A DNA stretch of 9,496 nucleotides from Burkholderiaceae bacterium (GCA_023253905.1 JALREG010000083.1:1-9496); one strand, 5' to 3'. Numbered from the stretch's first letter, positions 1 to 6,587 are shown. Program-made: numbers and translations. Notes: a model not told the origin generated them from the sequence alone.

Positions 1-207
1 GATTCCCCAGCCGATCGGCAAGGGGCGGTTGCGCGGAAGATTGGCCCAGGCTGTGAGACGCGAAACGAAACTGGCCTGATACAGCACGGCCACCACTAAA
101 GCGAGCACCAGCAATGCGAACGCGAACGCCGGCGACAGGGAGCGATGTAACCACGCTGCCACCAGGATGATGAGCGCTGCGAACCCGAGCGAACGAAACC
201 AGATCAA
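1..207 (-). CDS. phoR: Phosphate regulon sensor histidine kinase PhoR, N-terminal fragment (cut by window edge)
   Basis: This is the N-terminal 69 codons of a membrane protein that begins 16 bases after the phoB stop codon and runs off the left edge. The visible part has two hydrophobic segments, about residues 7-20 and 25-43, followed by a basic/aromatic stretch ending RPLPIGWGI. That layout matches the PhoR N-terminus: a membrane anchor, then a short linker with a P-x-G-x-G-x-W-like motif before the PAS domain. PhoR is the inner-membrane kinase/phosphatase that phosphorylates PhoB when phosphate is scarce. The kinase domains lie outside the window, so the call rests on this fragment plus its position after phoB. 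The start is uncertain. I chose TTG at 207, with an AAGG about 12 bases upstream. A GTG overlapping the end of phoB is in the same frame, and the ATG overlapping the phoB stop is out of frame and soon meets a stop. Confidence 0.8.
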   Translation of the reverse strand, partial: MIWFRSLGFAALIILVAAWLHRSLSPAFAFALLVLALVVAVLYQASFVSRLTAWANLPRNRPLPIGWGI

Positions 208-223
208 GGTGACTGCCAGACCT

Positions 224-910
224 TCATTGAGGCAGGAAGCGGTAGCCGCCTCCACGCACGGTTTCGATCAGTCGATCATGACCGCCAGGCGTGAGCGCGA
301 GGCGCAGGCGCCGGATGTGAACGTCGACCGTCCGTTCTTCAATATACACGTTGTCTCCCCAGACCCGATCGAGCAGTAGCGCGCGGGACAGCACACGGTC
401 GGGGTGGCGCATCAGAAACTGGAGCAGCCTGAACTCGGTGGGGCTGAGGTCGACCGGCGCGCCGTGCGAGAACACGCGTAGCGTCTCGGGCTCCAGCCGC
501 AGTCCGGCGAATTCCAGCGGGTTCTGTGTGGTCTCTGGGGCGGCGCGACGGAGAAGTGCGCGGACGCGGGCGATCAGCTCGCGCGGCGAGAACGGCTTGG
601 TCATGTAATCGTCGACGCCGGTCTCAAAGCCCTGCAGTTTGTCTCCCTCCTGGGCCCGAGCGGTGAGAAGCAGAACCGGGACCTCGGCGGCTCGGCTATG
701 CGACCGGATTTCACGCGCAAACTCAATGCCCGAGCGCCCGGGCAGCATCCAGTCGAGCACGATCAGATCAGGCAGGCGAAGCTGGAGTTCGGCGCTGGCG
801 GCCTCGGCGCTCTCGCAGCATACCGGGGTAAAGCCCGCATGCTGCAGGTTCACGCGCAGCAGTTCGCGGATTTGCGGGTCGTCTTCGACGATCAGGATTT
901 TTGCAGTCAT
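224..910 (-). CDS. phoB: Phosphate regulon response regulator PhoB
   Basis: OmpR/PhoB-family transcription factor of 228 residues. Phosphorylated by PhoR, it binds PHO boxes and activates phosphate-scavenging genes. The receiver domain (about 1-120) has the acidic pocket E9-D10-D11, phospho-acceptor D53 in LDWMLPG, T83 and K105. These are the same numbers I recall for E. coli PhoB, which supports the ATG at 910. The C-terminal winged helix (about 130-228) has the recognition helix RTVDVHIRRLR and the closing wing GGGYRF. An in-frame TTG at 934 would add eight residues (MDDRSPPS), but it lies at the start point predicted from the upstream -10 element, so I reject it. Close resemblance to PhoB in NVYIEERTVDVHIRRLR and GGHDR separates it from other OmpR-type regulators. 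phoR follows within 16 bases on the same strand. Confidence 0.95.
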   Translation of the reverse strand: MTAKILIVEDDPQIRELLRVNLQHAGFTPVCCESAEAASAELQLRLPDLIVLDWMLPGRSGIEFAREIRSHSRAAEVPVLLLTARAQEGDKLQGFETGVDDYMTKPFSPRELIARVRALLRRAAPETTQNPLEFAGLRLEPETLRVFSHGAPVDLSPTEFRLLQFLMRHPDRVLSRALLLDRVWGDNVYIEERTVDVHIRRLRLALTPGGHDRLIETVRGGGYRFLPQ

Positions 911-930
911 GCTGGGCGGGGATCGGTCAT
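907..930 (-). other. Possible seven-codon leader ORF overlapping the phoB start
   Basis: A tiny reading frame (ATG at 930, peptide MTDPRPA, TGA at 909-907) overlaps the phoB ATG as ATGA. An AAGGGG sits four bases before its ATG, whereas the phoB ATG at 910 has no good Shine-Dalgarno sequence of its own. That arrangement could let ribosomes load on the leader and re-initiate at phoB. A frame this short can occur by chance, so it is only a candidate. Confidence 0.3.
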
Positions 931-938
931 CCAACCCC
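918..938 (-). promoter_or_regulatory. Possible hairpin over the phoB leader Shine-Dalgarno
   Basis: In the mRNA sense, GGGG at 938-935 can pair with CCCC at 921-918. Alternatively GGAT (932-929) pairs with ATCC (923-920) around a five-base loop, extended by GG/CC past a TT bulge. Either pairing would occlude the AAGGGG ribosome-binding sequence and end eight bases before the phoB ATG. The stem is short and no folding energy was computed. Confidence 0.25.
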
Positions 939-940
939 TT

Positions 941-946
941 AGTATT
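941..946 (-). promoter_or_regulatory. Candidate -10 element of the phoBR promoter
   Basis: AATACT on the minus strand matches four of six TATAAT positions. It lies ten bases downstream of the PHO box, the spacing known for PhoB-activated promoters, where the box replaces the -35 element. Transcription would start near 934, giving the phoB ATG at 910 a leader of about 24 bases. Confidence 0.55.
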
Positions 947-956
947 CAGCTGGCAG

Positions 957-974
957 ATGACAATCGTGTGACGG
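957..974 (-). promoter_or_regulatory. Candidate PHO box upstream of phoB
   Basis: The minus strand reads CCGTCAC-ACGA-TTGTCAT: two direct 7-base repeats with a 4-base A-starting spacer. This is the PHO box architecture (consensus CTGTCAT, spacer, CTGTCAY). The first repeat differs from CTGTCAY at one position and the second at one position. It sits in the 57-base gap between the kinase gene and phoB, oriented toward phoB, with a -10-like element ten bases further on. It implies PhoB autoregulation, as established for E. coli phoBR. Binding has not been shown here. Confidence 0.7.
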
Positions 975-991
975 TCGGCGCGGGGACGGCG

Positions 992-1663
992 CTATTGACC
1001 GACGCTGAAGAAACTGCGGCGTCCGCGCAACTCGGCAAGGTGGCGGACCAGCGTCTGGAAGTCGTCTTCGCTATCGACCGGATTCAGGCGTTCGGTGTTG
1101 ACGATCAGCAGCGGGGCGGCGTCGTAGTCGTGAAAATATCGGCTGTACTGGTCGATGAGCGCCCGCAGGTAAGTCTCTGAGATGGAGGCCTCCATGTCGA
1201 TTCCGCGTCGCCGAATGCGTTCAATCAGGGTATCGGGCTGGGCCTGCAGACAGATCACCAGATCGGGGATCGGGGCCTGGGGCTGCACGCTCGCGAGGAT
1301 GTTCTGATAGAGGCGCAGTTCATCGTCATCAAGGGTGAGCCGGGCAAACAGCGGGTCTTTATCGAGCAGGAAATCGCCCACCACGGCCTGCGCGAACAGG
1401 TCGCGTTGCGCGAGTTCGCGCAACTGCCCAACCCGCTGGAACAGGAAAAAGAGCTGCGTGGGCAGCGCGTAGCGGCGGCTGTCGCGATAAAAGCGCTCGA
1501 GGAACGGGTTGTCGGCAGGCTCTTCAAGAACCGTTTCCGCACCAAAACGCTCGGCCAGACGACGCGCGAGCGATGTCTTGCCAGCGCCGATCGGTCCTTC
1601 GATCACGATGTGGCGATAGCGCTCAAAGGGAGAAGGCAGGGGCGTGGCAGGGGCGGTAACCAT
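992..1663 (-). CDS. Deoxynucleoside kinase (deoxyadenosine/deoxyguanosine/deoxycytidine kinase family)
   Basis: A 223-residue dNK-family P-loop kinase that transfers phosphate from a nucleoside triphosphate to a deoxynucleoside in dNTP salvage; cytosolic. The Walker A motif GPIGAGKT is at 23-30 after a short strand (HIVIEG). LEEP (46-49) supplies the catalytic/base-pocket glutamate. The segment VGDFLLDKDPLFA (95-107) occupies the place of the DR(S/Y) motif, here with DK rather than DR. The LID is arginine-rich (ERIRRRG, 148-154) and ends in a glutamate (E158). Substrate preference cannot be read from the sequence. It starts four bases after the stop of the DUF486 gene without a clear Shine-Dalgarno sequence, which suggests translational coupling. 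In many betaproteobacteria a gene of this type follows folK. It ends with TAG at 994-992, just before the PHO box gap. Confidence 0.88.
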   Translation of the reverse strand: MVTAPATPLPSPFERYRHIVIEGPIGAGKTSLARRLAERFGAETVLEEPADNPFLERFYRDSRRYALPTQLFFLFQRVGQLRELAQRDLFAQAVVGDFLLDKDPLFARLTLDDDELRLYQNILASVQPQAPIPDLVICLQAQPDTLIERIRRRGIDMEASISETYLRALIDQYSRYFHDYDAAPLLIVNTERLNPVDSEDDFQTLVRHLAELRGRRSFFSVGQ

Positions 1664-1667
1664 GGTG

Positions 1668-2018
1668 TTAAGACCGGAAAATGAAGTAGACCGCGCCCAT
1701 CATGCAAAGCGCAGCCCAAAGGTAATCGAGCTTGACCGGCTGGTTCATGTAGAGGACCGCGAAGGGAACGAAAACTGCGAGTGTGATGACTTCCTGCAGG
1801 ATTTTCAGCTGAGGCAGCGAAAACACGGTGTAACCGATCCGATTAGCCGGCACCTGAAGCAGATATTCAAACAGGGCGATGGTCCAGCTCGCGAGCGCGG
1901 CGATCCACCAGGGTCGGGTGGCCATGTCGCGCAGATGCGCATACCAGGCAAACGTCATGAAGATGTTGGACGCCACAAGCAGCAGAACCGTCTGAAGCGG
2001 AACCGGTAGCGTATTCAT
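1668..2018 (-). CDS. DUF486 (DMT-like) four-helix membrane protein
   Basis: A 116-residue, highly hydrophobic protein with four predicted membrane helices at about 8-26, 38-54, 73-91 and 97-114. The motifs FEYLLQVPANRIG (50-62) and SLPQLKILQEVITL (67-80) are what I recall as characteristic of the DUF486 family, which resembles small drug/metabolite transporters. No substrate is known to me for this family, and I do not assign one. The ATG at 2018 overlaps the folK stop codon (ATGA), and the kinase gene starts four bases after this stop, so it is embedded between two nucleotide/folate metabolism genes of one operon. Length is normal for the family. It ends in FRS with no obvious sorting or soluble domain. 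Confidence 0.88.
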   Translation of the reverse strand: MNTLPVPLQTVLLLVASNIFMTFAWYAHLRDMATRPWWIAALASWTIALFEYLLQVPANRIGYTVFSLPQLKILQEVITLAVFVPFAVLYMNQPVKLDYLWAALCMMGAVYFIFRS

Positions 2019-2551
2019 TTCACGGACCCGGAGCGACCCGCGCGCGGTGCGTCGCCCGTGACGTCGGTGAGTGGGCCGAGGTTTTCGATACGCTGCCCCG
2101 CGCAGGCGCTTGCCCAGTCGGCGGCTCCGCCCAGGCGCGGAATTTGTGCAAGCGGGTCGATTTCGAGCAGCGGCGCGAGCACGAATGCGCGCTGATGCAT
2201 GCGGGGGTGCGGCAGCGTGAGAAGGGGTGTCTCGAGGACCAGCGACCCGGCGAGGAGCAAATCGACATCGAGGGTACGCGGCGCATTCCGGTGCGGGCGC
2301 ACGCGCCCCTCCTCCGACTCAAGCGACTGCGCCAGCATGAGCATGGCCTGGGGCGCGAGGGCGGTGTCAATCGCGACGACCGCATTCAGAAAATCGGGTC
2401 CCTCGGCGTCGACCGGTGCACTGCGCCAGAGCGCGGAGACGGCAATGACCTGGAGGTCGGGCTGCTGTCGCAGCCGGCTGAGCATGCGCTCGAGCGCCCC
2501 TCGGGCATCGCCAAGGTTTGCGCCCAGCCCCAGCATCCAGCGGCGTTGCAT
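2015..2551 (-). CDS. folK: 2-amino-4-hydroxy-6-hydroxymethyldihydropteridine pyrophosphokinase (HPPK)
   Basis: A 178-residue HPPK. It transfers pyrophosphate from ATP to 6-hydroxymethyl-7,8-dihydropterin, the step before dihydropteroate synthase in folate synthesis; cytosolic. The N-terminal strand and loop LGLGANLGD (7-15) match the family's GSN(L) pterin-side motif. W42-R43-S44-x-P46, D53-F54-L55-N56 and GRVRPHRNAPRTLDVDL (82-98) are the family signatures. D95 and D97 are the magnesium ligands and R83/R92 the ATP-contacting arginines. The ATG at 2551 lies seven bases after the pcnB stop. An in-frame ATG at 2536 would give a product five residues shorter. The reading frame stays open far upstream through pcnB, but that extension has no HPPK homology. 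The last ~20 residues are a poorly structured tail. Confidence 0.93.
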   Translation of the reverse strand: MQRRWMLGLGANLGDARGALERMLSRLRQQPDLQVIAVSALWRSAPVDAEGPDFLNAVVAIDTALAPQAMLMLAQSLESEEGRVRPHRNAPRTLDVDLLLAGSLVLETPLLTLPHPRMHQRAFVLAPLLEIDPLAQIPRLGGAADWASACAGQRIENLGPLTDVTGDAPRAGRSGSVK

Positions 2552-2558
2552 GCTGCGT

Positions 2559-3950
2559 TCAGCCAGCGTGGTCAGCCGGACCGGGCGCGGTGGCCGGCGA
2601 ATCAGAGGCGTCGGAGCGACCACGCCCGCGGCTGCGGCGCCTGCGCTTGCGCGGTCCCGTGCCTGAGCCGTTTTCGCTCGCACGGGCGATGAGGGCTGTA
2701 CGTTCATCGGGGGCCGCATCGAGAAACTCGGTCCACCAGTCTCCCAGCTCCGCAGGCAGTTCGCCGGCATCGCAGCGCAGGACCAGGAAGTCGTAGCCTG
2801 CGCGCAGCCGAATATGCTCGAGTAGCGCATACGGTGTACGTCCGGTGCGGCGCTCGAATCGCGGCTGCAGCATCCAGATCTCGCGCATGTCGGCAATGTG
2901 TCGGCGCTGGATAGCGAGCTTCTCGGCCTGCTCATCGAGCACCGCGTCAATGGCGTCCGATAAAGCCGGAATGGCGGGGGCGCCCGCGGCGACCGCCTGC
3001 TGCCAGCGGATACGAACCGGCTGCCAGAGCAGGCTTGCGAACAGGAATCCGGGCGAGATGGGCTTACCCGCGAGCACACGCTGGTCGGTCCGTTCGAGCG
3101 CGGTGGTGACGAAACGTTCGCCATCGGGTTGCTCGAGAATCATGTCGAGCATCGGCATCAGGCCGTGATGCAGGCCCTCGCGGCGAAGTTCGTGCAGACA
3201 CGCCATGGCGTGACCCGAGACGAGAAGCTTCAGCATCTCGTCAAACAGGCGTGCGCTCGGGATGTTCGAGATCAGCGGGGCCAGCGCTCGAATCGGGGCC
3301 CGGGTTCGGGGCTCGATGGAAAAGCCCAGCTTTGCCACGAACCGCGCTACGCGCAGCATCCGAACCGGATCTTCGCGGAACCGCTGCTCGGCATCGCCGA
3401 TGATACGCAGCGACCGTTTTTTCAGGTCGCGCACGCCGTCGTGGTAGTCGAGGATGCGGTCGGCAAGCGGATCGTAGTAGAGCGCATTGATGGTGAAGTC
3501 ACGCCGCGCAGCGTCTTCGGGTTGCGTGCCCCAGACGTTGTCGCGCAGCACCCGACCATGCTCATCGGTCTCCGCCTCGTCCTGAATCGCGCGGAAAGTG
3601 GAGACCTCGATGGTTTCGCGCCCGAACATGACATGCACGATCTGAAAGCGCCGGCCGATCACGCGGGAGCGGCGAAAGAGACTACGCACCTGCTCGGGTG
3701 TGGCGTCGGTCGCCACGTCAAAGTCCTTCGGGCGCAGGCCAAGCAGCAGGTCGCGCACGCCGCCGCCGACCACGAACGCCTGGTGGCCCGCTTTCTGAAG
3801 GGTTTCGCAGGTGCGAAACGCAGCATCAGAAATGGCGCCGTGAATGACTCCGAGTTCGGACCCCTTGTATTCGCGGGCCTTCTCGCGGATGGCGGCGCGG
3901 GGCCCCCGGGTCTTTCGGTTGAGCAGGCGATCGATCAGGCGTCGGATCAT
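2559..3950 (-). CDS. pcnB: Poly(A) polymerase I
   Basis: A 463-residue class II nucleotidyltransferase that adds 3' poly(A) tails to RNA and so promotes RNA decay. The catalytic head has GGGVRDLLLG (62-71), the metal-binding pair D76/D78 in KDFDVATDA, GRRFQIVHV (99-107) and RRDFTINALYY (149-159). The neck contains the conserved DLKKRSLRIIGDAEQRFREDPVRMLRVARF region. The N-terminus starts close to where the E. coli enzyme's conserved part does. The basic tail GPRKRRRRSRGRGR near the end is typical of PcnB and presumably binds RNA; it also separates PcnB from CCA-adding enzymes, as does the Y-K-G-S-E-L-G-V-I-H segment (28-37) before the head. The ATG at 3950 overlaps the stop of the upstream HAD gene (ATGA), and folK follows after seven bases. 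Confidence 0.95.
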   Translation of the reverse strand: MIRRLIDRLLNRKTRGPRAAIREKAREYKGSELGVIHGAISDAAFRTCETLQKAGHQAFVVGGGVRDLLLGLRPKDFDVATDATPEQVRSLFRRSRVIGRRFQIVHVMFGRETIEVSTFRAIQDEAETDEHGRVLRDNVWGTQPEDAARRDFTINALYYDPLADRILDYHDGVRDLKKRSLRIIGDAEQRFREDPVRMLRVARFVAKLGFSIEPRTRAPIRALAPLISNIPSARLFDEMLKLLVSGHAMACLHELRREGLHHGLMPMLDMILEQPDGERFVTTALERTDQRVLAGKPISPGFLFASLLWQPVRIRWQQAVAAGAPAIPALSDAIDAVLDEQAEKLAIQRRHIADMREIWMLQPRFERRTGRTPYALLEHIRLRAGYDFLVLRCDAGELPAELGDWWTEFLDAAPDERTALIARASENGSGTGPRKRRRRSRGRGRSDASDSPATAPGPADHAG

Positions 3951-4642
3951 TCGAATAGTCTCAGCACTGCCCAGCCGCGCTCGGCGGCCAGGCGTGCCAG
4001 CCGGTCATCGGGGTTGGTGGCGACCGGGTGGGTCACCAGGGACAGGAGCGGCAGGTCATTGATGGAGTCGCTGTAGAACCACGACGTCGTGAAACCCTCG
4101 AAAGCAGCGCCAAGGGATGCGAGCCAGGCGTGCGTTCGCGTGACCTTGCCCTCGCGAAACGAGGGTGTGCCAGCCGGGCGGCCGGTGTAGGCGCCATTGA
4201 CGGTTTCGACGGTGGTGGCCACCAGATGGACCAGACCGAACTCAGCCGCGATAGGTGCCGTGACGAATTCGTTGGTGGCGGTGACGAGTGCGCACAGGTC
4301 ACCGCTCTCGAGGTGCCGGCTCACCAGATCGCGGGCCGCGGGCCGGATGGCCGGGCGGATCACCTCGTCCATATACTGCAGATGCCAGCGATCGAGCTGC
4401 GCGCGTGGGTGTGCGGCGAGCGGGGCAAGCTGGAATTCGAGGAATTCGAAAATATTGAGGGTACCGGCCTGGTATTGCCGCAGGTAGTCATCGTTACGGC
4501 GCGTGTGTTCGTCGCCGTCGATGGCGCCGATCCGCGCGAGAAAACGCGCCCACTCGTAATCGCTGTCAATTGGCAGCAGCGTGTGGTCGAGGTCGAAGAG
4601 AGCGAGCCTGCGCTCGCCGGGCGGGGTCGGCGTGAAATTCAT
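3947..4642 (-). CDS. HAD-superfamily (subfamily IB) phosphatase, SerB-like
   Basis: A 231-residue hydrolase with all four HAD motifs: nucleophile D17 and acid D19 in FDLDHTLL (16-23), T121 in LVTATN, K166 in REGK, and D192/D196 in YSDSINDLPLL. An all-helical cap lies between motifs I and II (about 28-95), as in phosphoserine phosphatase-like HAD-IB enzymes. The TLLPIDSDYEWARFL stretch after motif I is common in proteobacterial homologues, which databases label variously as phosphoserine or histidinol-phosphate phosphatase. The substrate cannot be decided from sequence, so I give no gene symbol. It starts 22 bases after the hda stop with no strong Shine-Dalgarno sequence, and its stop overlaps the pcnB start, which suggests coupled expression with pcnB. 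Confidence 0.9.
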   Translation of the reverse strand: MNFTPTPPGERRLALFDLDHTLLPIDSDYEWARFLARIGAIDGDEHTRRNDDYLRQYQAGTLNIFEFLEFQLAPLAAHPRAQLDRWHLQYMDEVIRPAIRPAARDLVSRHLESGDLCALVTATNEFVTAPIAAEFGLVHLVATTVETVNGAYTGRPAGTPSFREGKVTRTHAWLASLGAAFEGFTTSWFYSDSINDLPLLSLVTHPVATNPDDRLARLAAERGWAVLRLFE

Positions 4643-4664
4643 GACGGTGAGGGCGGCAAGTGTA

Positions 4665-5384
4665 TCAGCCGGGTTCGCCGGGGCCTGCGATCGGGCGGGG
4701 CGCTGCCAGGGGCTCGACCGGGGCGTCGATCAGCGCGTCGAACTCACGCGCGAGCGCGGCCGACAGCGGACGCTGACGCTCAAGCGCATAGCGGTCGAGC
4801 GCGGTGAAAAAGGCGAGCAGGGTTCGCAGGTCGCGTGCCTTGCGGGTGAGCAGGTAGTGAAAGACGTCGTTGTGGGCATGAACGCCGGTGGCGCGGGCCG
4901 CTTCCCTCAGGGCTTGCTCGCGCTCCTGATCGGTGAGCGGCCGAAGCGCGAGCACCAGCCCCGAGCCGAGGCGGGTACGAAGCTCGGGCCGGAGCTCGGC
5001 GAGCGCCATCGGTGCATGGCGGCTGGCGGTGACGATCGGCGCCTCACCGGGGCCCGCGCGCTGATTGAACAGGCGAAAGAGGGCGAGCTGACGGGTGTCG
5101 TCGAGCCGCTCGCAGTCATCCACCGCAATGACCCGGGCGGCTGCCTCGGCGGAGGGGCTGAATGCTTCGATGGGGCTCTCGGGGCCGACCGGAGTGCCCG
5201 CGAGTGCACGCAGCAGGTGCGTCTTGCCGCTTGCGGGCTCGCCCCAGAGATGTACGCGCGACACCGGCGAACGACCCGCCGCCACCAAGCGAAGCGCAGC
5301 GAGCGCTTCGGTGTTGGGGCCCGCAACAAAGTTGTCGAACGAGGCCGGCGCCTCGGCGATCAGGTCGAGTGCGAGTTGGCGCAT
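4665..5384 (-). CDS. hda: DnaA regulatory inactivator Hda (DnaA-like AAA+ protein)
   Basis: A 239-residue DnaA-homologous AAA+ protein that lacks the DnaA N-terminal domain and the DNA-binding domain IV. The N-terminal QLALDL (3-8) is a sliding-clamp-binding motif. With DNA-loaded clamp, Hda stimulates ATP hydrolysis by DnaA and prevents over-initiation (known for E. coli). FDNFVAGPN (16-24) is the DnaA-family entry motif. Walker A is GEPASGKT (48-55), Walker B is VIAVDDCE (85-92), sensor 1 lies near TASRHAP (119-125), box VII is LRPELRTRLGSGL (131-143), and sensor 2 is RDLR (184-187). The length and the clamp motif separate it from DnaA and from DnaC-like loaders. It starts nine bases after the AI-2E-family stop and is followed by the HAD gene. 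Confidence 0.93.
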   Translation of the reverse strand: MRQLALDLIAEAPASFDNFVAGPNTEALAALRLVAAGRSPVSRVHLWGEPASGKTHLLRALAGTPVGPESPIEAFSPSAEAAARVIAVDDCERLDDTRQLALFRLFNQRAGPGEAPIVTASRHAPMALAELRPELRTRLGSGLVLALRPLTDQEREQALREAARATGVHAHNDVFHYLLTRKARDLRTLLAFFTALDRYALERQRPLSAALAREFDALIDAPVEPLAAPRPIAGPGEPG

Positions 5385-5393
5385 GGCGCTTGG

Positions 5394-6461
5394 TTACGGG
5401 CGGCGATAAAAATCGCTTGCGAACCAGCCGCGGCGCAGCCGGCGCAGGACCACCAGCGTGACCGCAGAGAGCGGAAGCGCAAGCAGGAGCCCCGCGAATC
5501 CGAACACGGCACCGAACGCAAGCAGGGCGAACAAAACCGCCACCGGATGCAAGCCAATGCGCTCGCCCACCAGGCGCGGGGTGAGGATGTAACTCTCCAG
5601 CAACTGGCCGATTCCGAACACGATCGCGATCGCCAGGGCGCCCTGTGAGGGCCCGAGCTGCAGCATGGCCGAGATCAGTGACACCACCAGGCCCAGCCCG
5701 AAGCCAAGGTAGGGAATAAATGCAAGAACGCCAGTGAGTACGCCGAGCGAGAGCCAGTGCTTGATACCAACCACTCCGAGCGCGGTGGAATACCAGATGG
5801 CGAGCGACAACATGACCAGCAGCTGGCCGCGCAGATAGTGGCCGAGAAGATCGTCGATTTCGCTGAGCGCGCCGTCGGCCGCGGCGATCCAGCGCCGTGG
5901 GATCAGCTCATGCAGACGGGCGGTCATGAGCGGCCAGTCGGCGAGAAGATAAAAGAGCACCACCGGCACCAGCACCACCAGCCCGATTACCTCGACCGCA
6001 GCGCTCCAGCCTGAGCGCACGTACTGCATGAGCGCGCCGAACAGGTCTTGGCTGCTGCCGGCGAGCTGCGCTGCGATCCAGTCGCGAATCGATGCCGCAT
6101 CGAGCGCGAGTGTGATGCCAAAAGTGTGTTCCACCCAGGGCGCGAGTCGGGTGGTGACCGTGGCGGCAAGCGCCGGCAGCTGCGCCCGGATCATCCGGTA
6201 TTCCGACTGCAGCACCGGGATGAGGGTGAGCACCACCGAAACGATCACCGCCATGGAGATCACCATCACGACGGCGGCGGCGATTCCCCGGGGCACGCGC
6301 CAACGCTGCAGTCGTGCCACGGCAGGGGCGAGCGCATAGGCAAGGATGGTAGCCGCGATGAACGGAGTGAGGGTTCCGCGAAGGAAATAGACGATTGCTG
6401 CCAGCAGCAGCGCGACTGCAAGCCAGAACCAGGTCTGCCTGCGATGGATACTCTCGGACAT
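5394..6461 (-). CDS. AI-2E/PerM-family membrane transporter
   Basis: A 355-residue polytopic inner-membrane protein of the AI-2E transporter family. Counting from the ATG at 6461, helices lie at about 11-28, 31-49 and 58-81. A soluble segment follows (about 85-150), then five or so further helices. The family signature is visible as IDDLLGHYLRGQLLVML, TGVLAFIPYLGFGLGL and LESYILTPRLVGERIGLHPV. The family name comes from TqsA, an autoinducer-2 exporter, but members are diverse and some act in ion transport, so I infer no AI-2 role. A longer start at 6527 would add a proline-rich 22-residue lead (MAEFYP...). I prefer 6461 because the basic MSESIHRRQ directly precedes helix 1 and a possible -10 element overlaps the 6527 start. 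This is the first gene of the minus-strand operon, divergent from purM. Confidence 0.9.
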   Translation of the reverse strand: MSESIHRRQTWFWLAVALLLAAIVYFLRGTLTPFIAATILAYALAPAVARLQRWRVPRGIAAAVVMVISMAVIVSVVLTLIPVLQSEYRMIRAQLPALAATVTTRLAPWVEHTFGITLALDAASIRDWIAAQLAGSSQDLFGALMQYVRSGWSAAVEVIGLVVLVPVVLFYLLADWPLMTARLHELIPRRWIAAADGALSEIDDLLGHYLRGQLLVMLSLAIWYSTALGVVGIKHWLSLGVLTGVLAFIPYLGFGLGLVVSLISAMLQLGPSQGALAIAIVFGIGQLLESYILTPRLVGERIGLHPVAVLFALLAFGAVFGFAGLLLALPLSAVTLVVLRRLRRGWFASDFYRRP

Positions 6462-6525
6462 CGGACCCCAGGTGCCGCCGGACGGCGGAAACGGCCGCGC
6501 GAAATGAGCGGGATAGAATTCCGCC

Positions 6526-6531
6526 ATTGTA
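6526..6531 (-). promoter_or_regulatory. Possible -10 element for the minus-strand operon
   Basis: TACAAT on the minus strand matches five of six TATAAT positions. No recognisable TTGACA-like hexamer lies 16-19 bases upstream. If used, transcription would begin near 6519, downstream of the alternative 6527 start codon, which favours the 6461 start for the AI-2E-family gene. Confidence 0.3.
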
Positions 6532-6587
6532 TCGACTGCCGCCTGTGCATTGCTGTTGACCGCGCGGCGGGCAGCTGAACTCTCCTC

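Noticed and set aside
698..1180. 160-codon plus-strand ORF across the phoB/kinase junction
   Set aside because: It crosses two genes and the PHO box gap and looks like an antisense shadow.
2552..3124. Upstream extension of the folK reading frame to 3124 (369 codons in total)
   Set aside because: It runs through the pcnB C-terminal half in another frame, is low-complexity Ser/Arg/Pro-rich, and has no HPPK similarity. The conserved protein starts at 2551.
3129..4076. 315-codon plus-strand ORF opposite pcnB and the HAD gene
   Set aside because: This is an antisense shadow of a conserved coding region in GC-rich DNA. It has no recognisable domain, and pcnB motifs are intact on the other strand.
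4432..4449. Tandem nine-base direct repeat (GGAATTCGA twice)
   Set aside because: It lies inside the HAD gene and encodes the FEFLEF stretch. Two copies only, so probably coincidental.
4581..5648. 355-codon plus-strand ORF opposite hda and the AI-2E-family gene
   Set aside because: It spans two genes with clear family motifs on the minus strand and has Arg/Gly-rich composition typical of antisense shadows.
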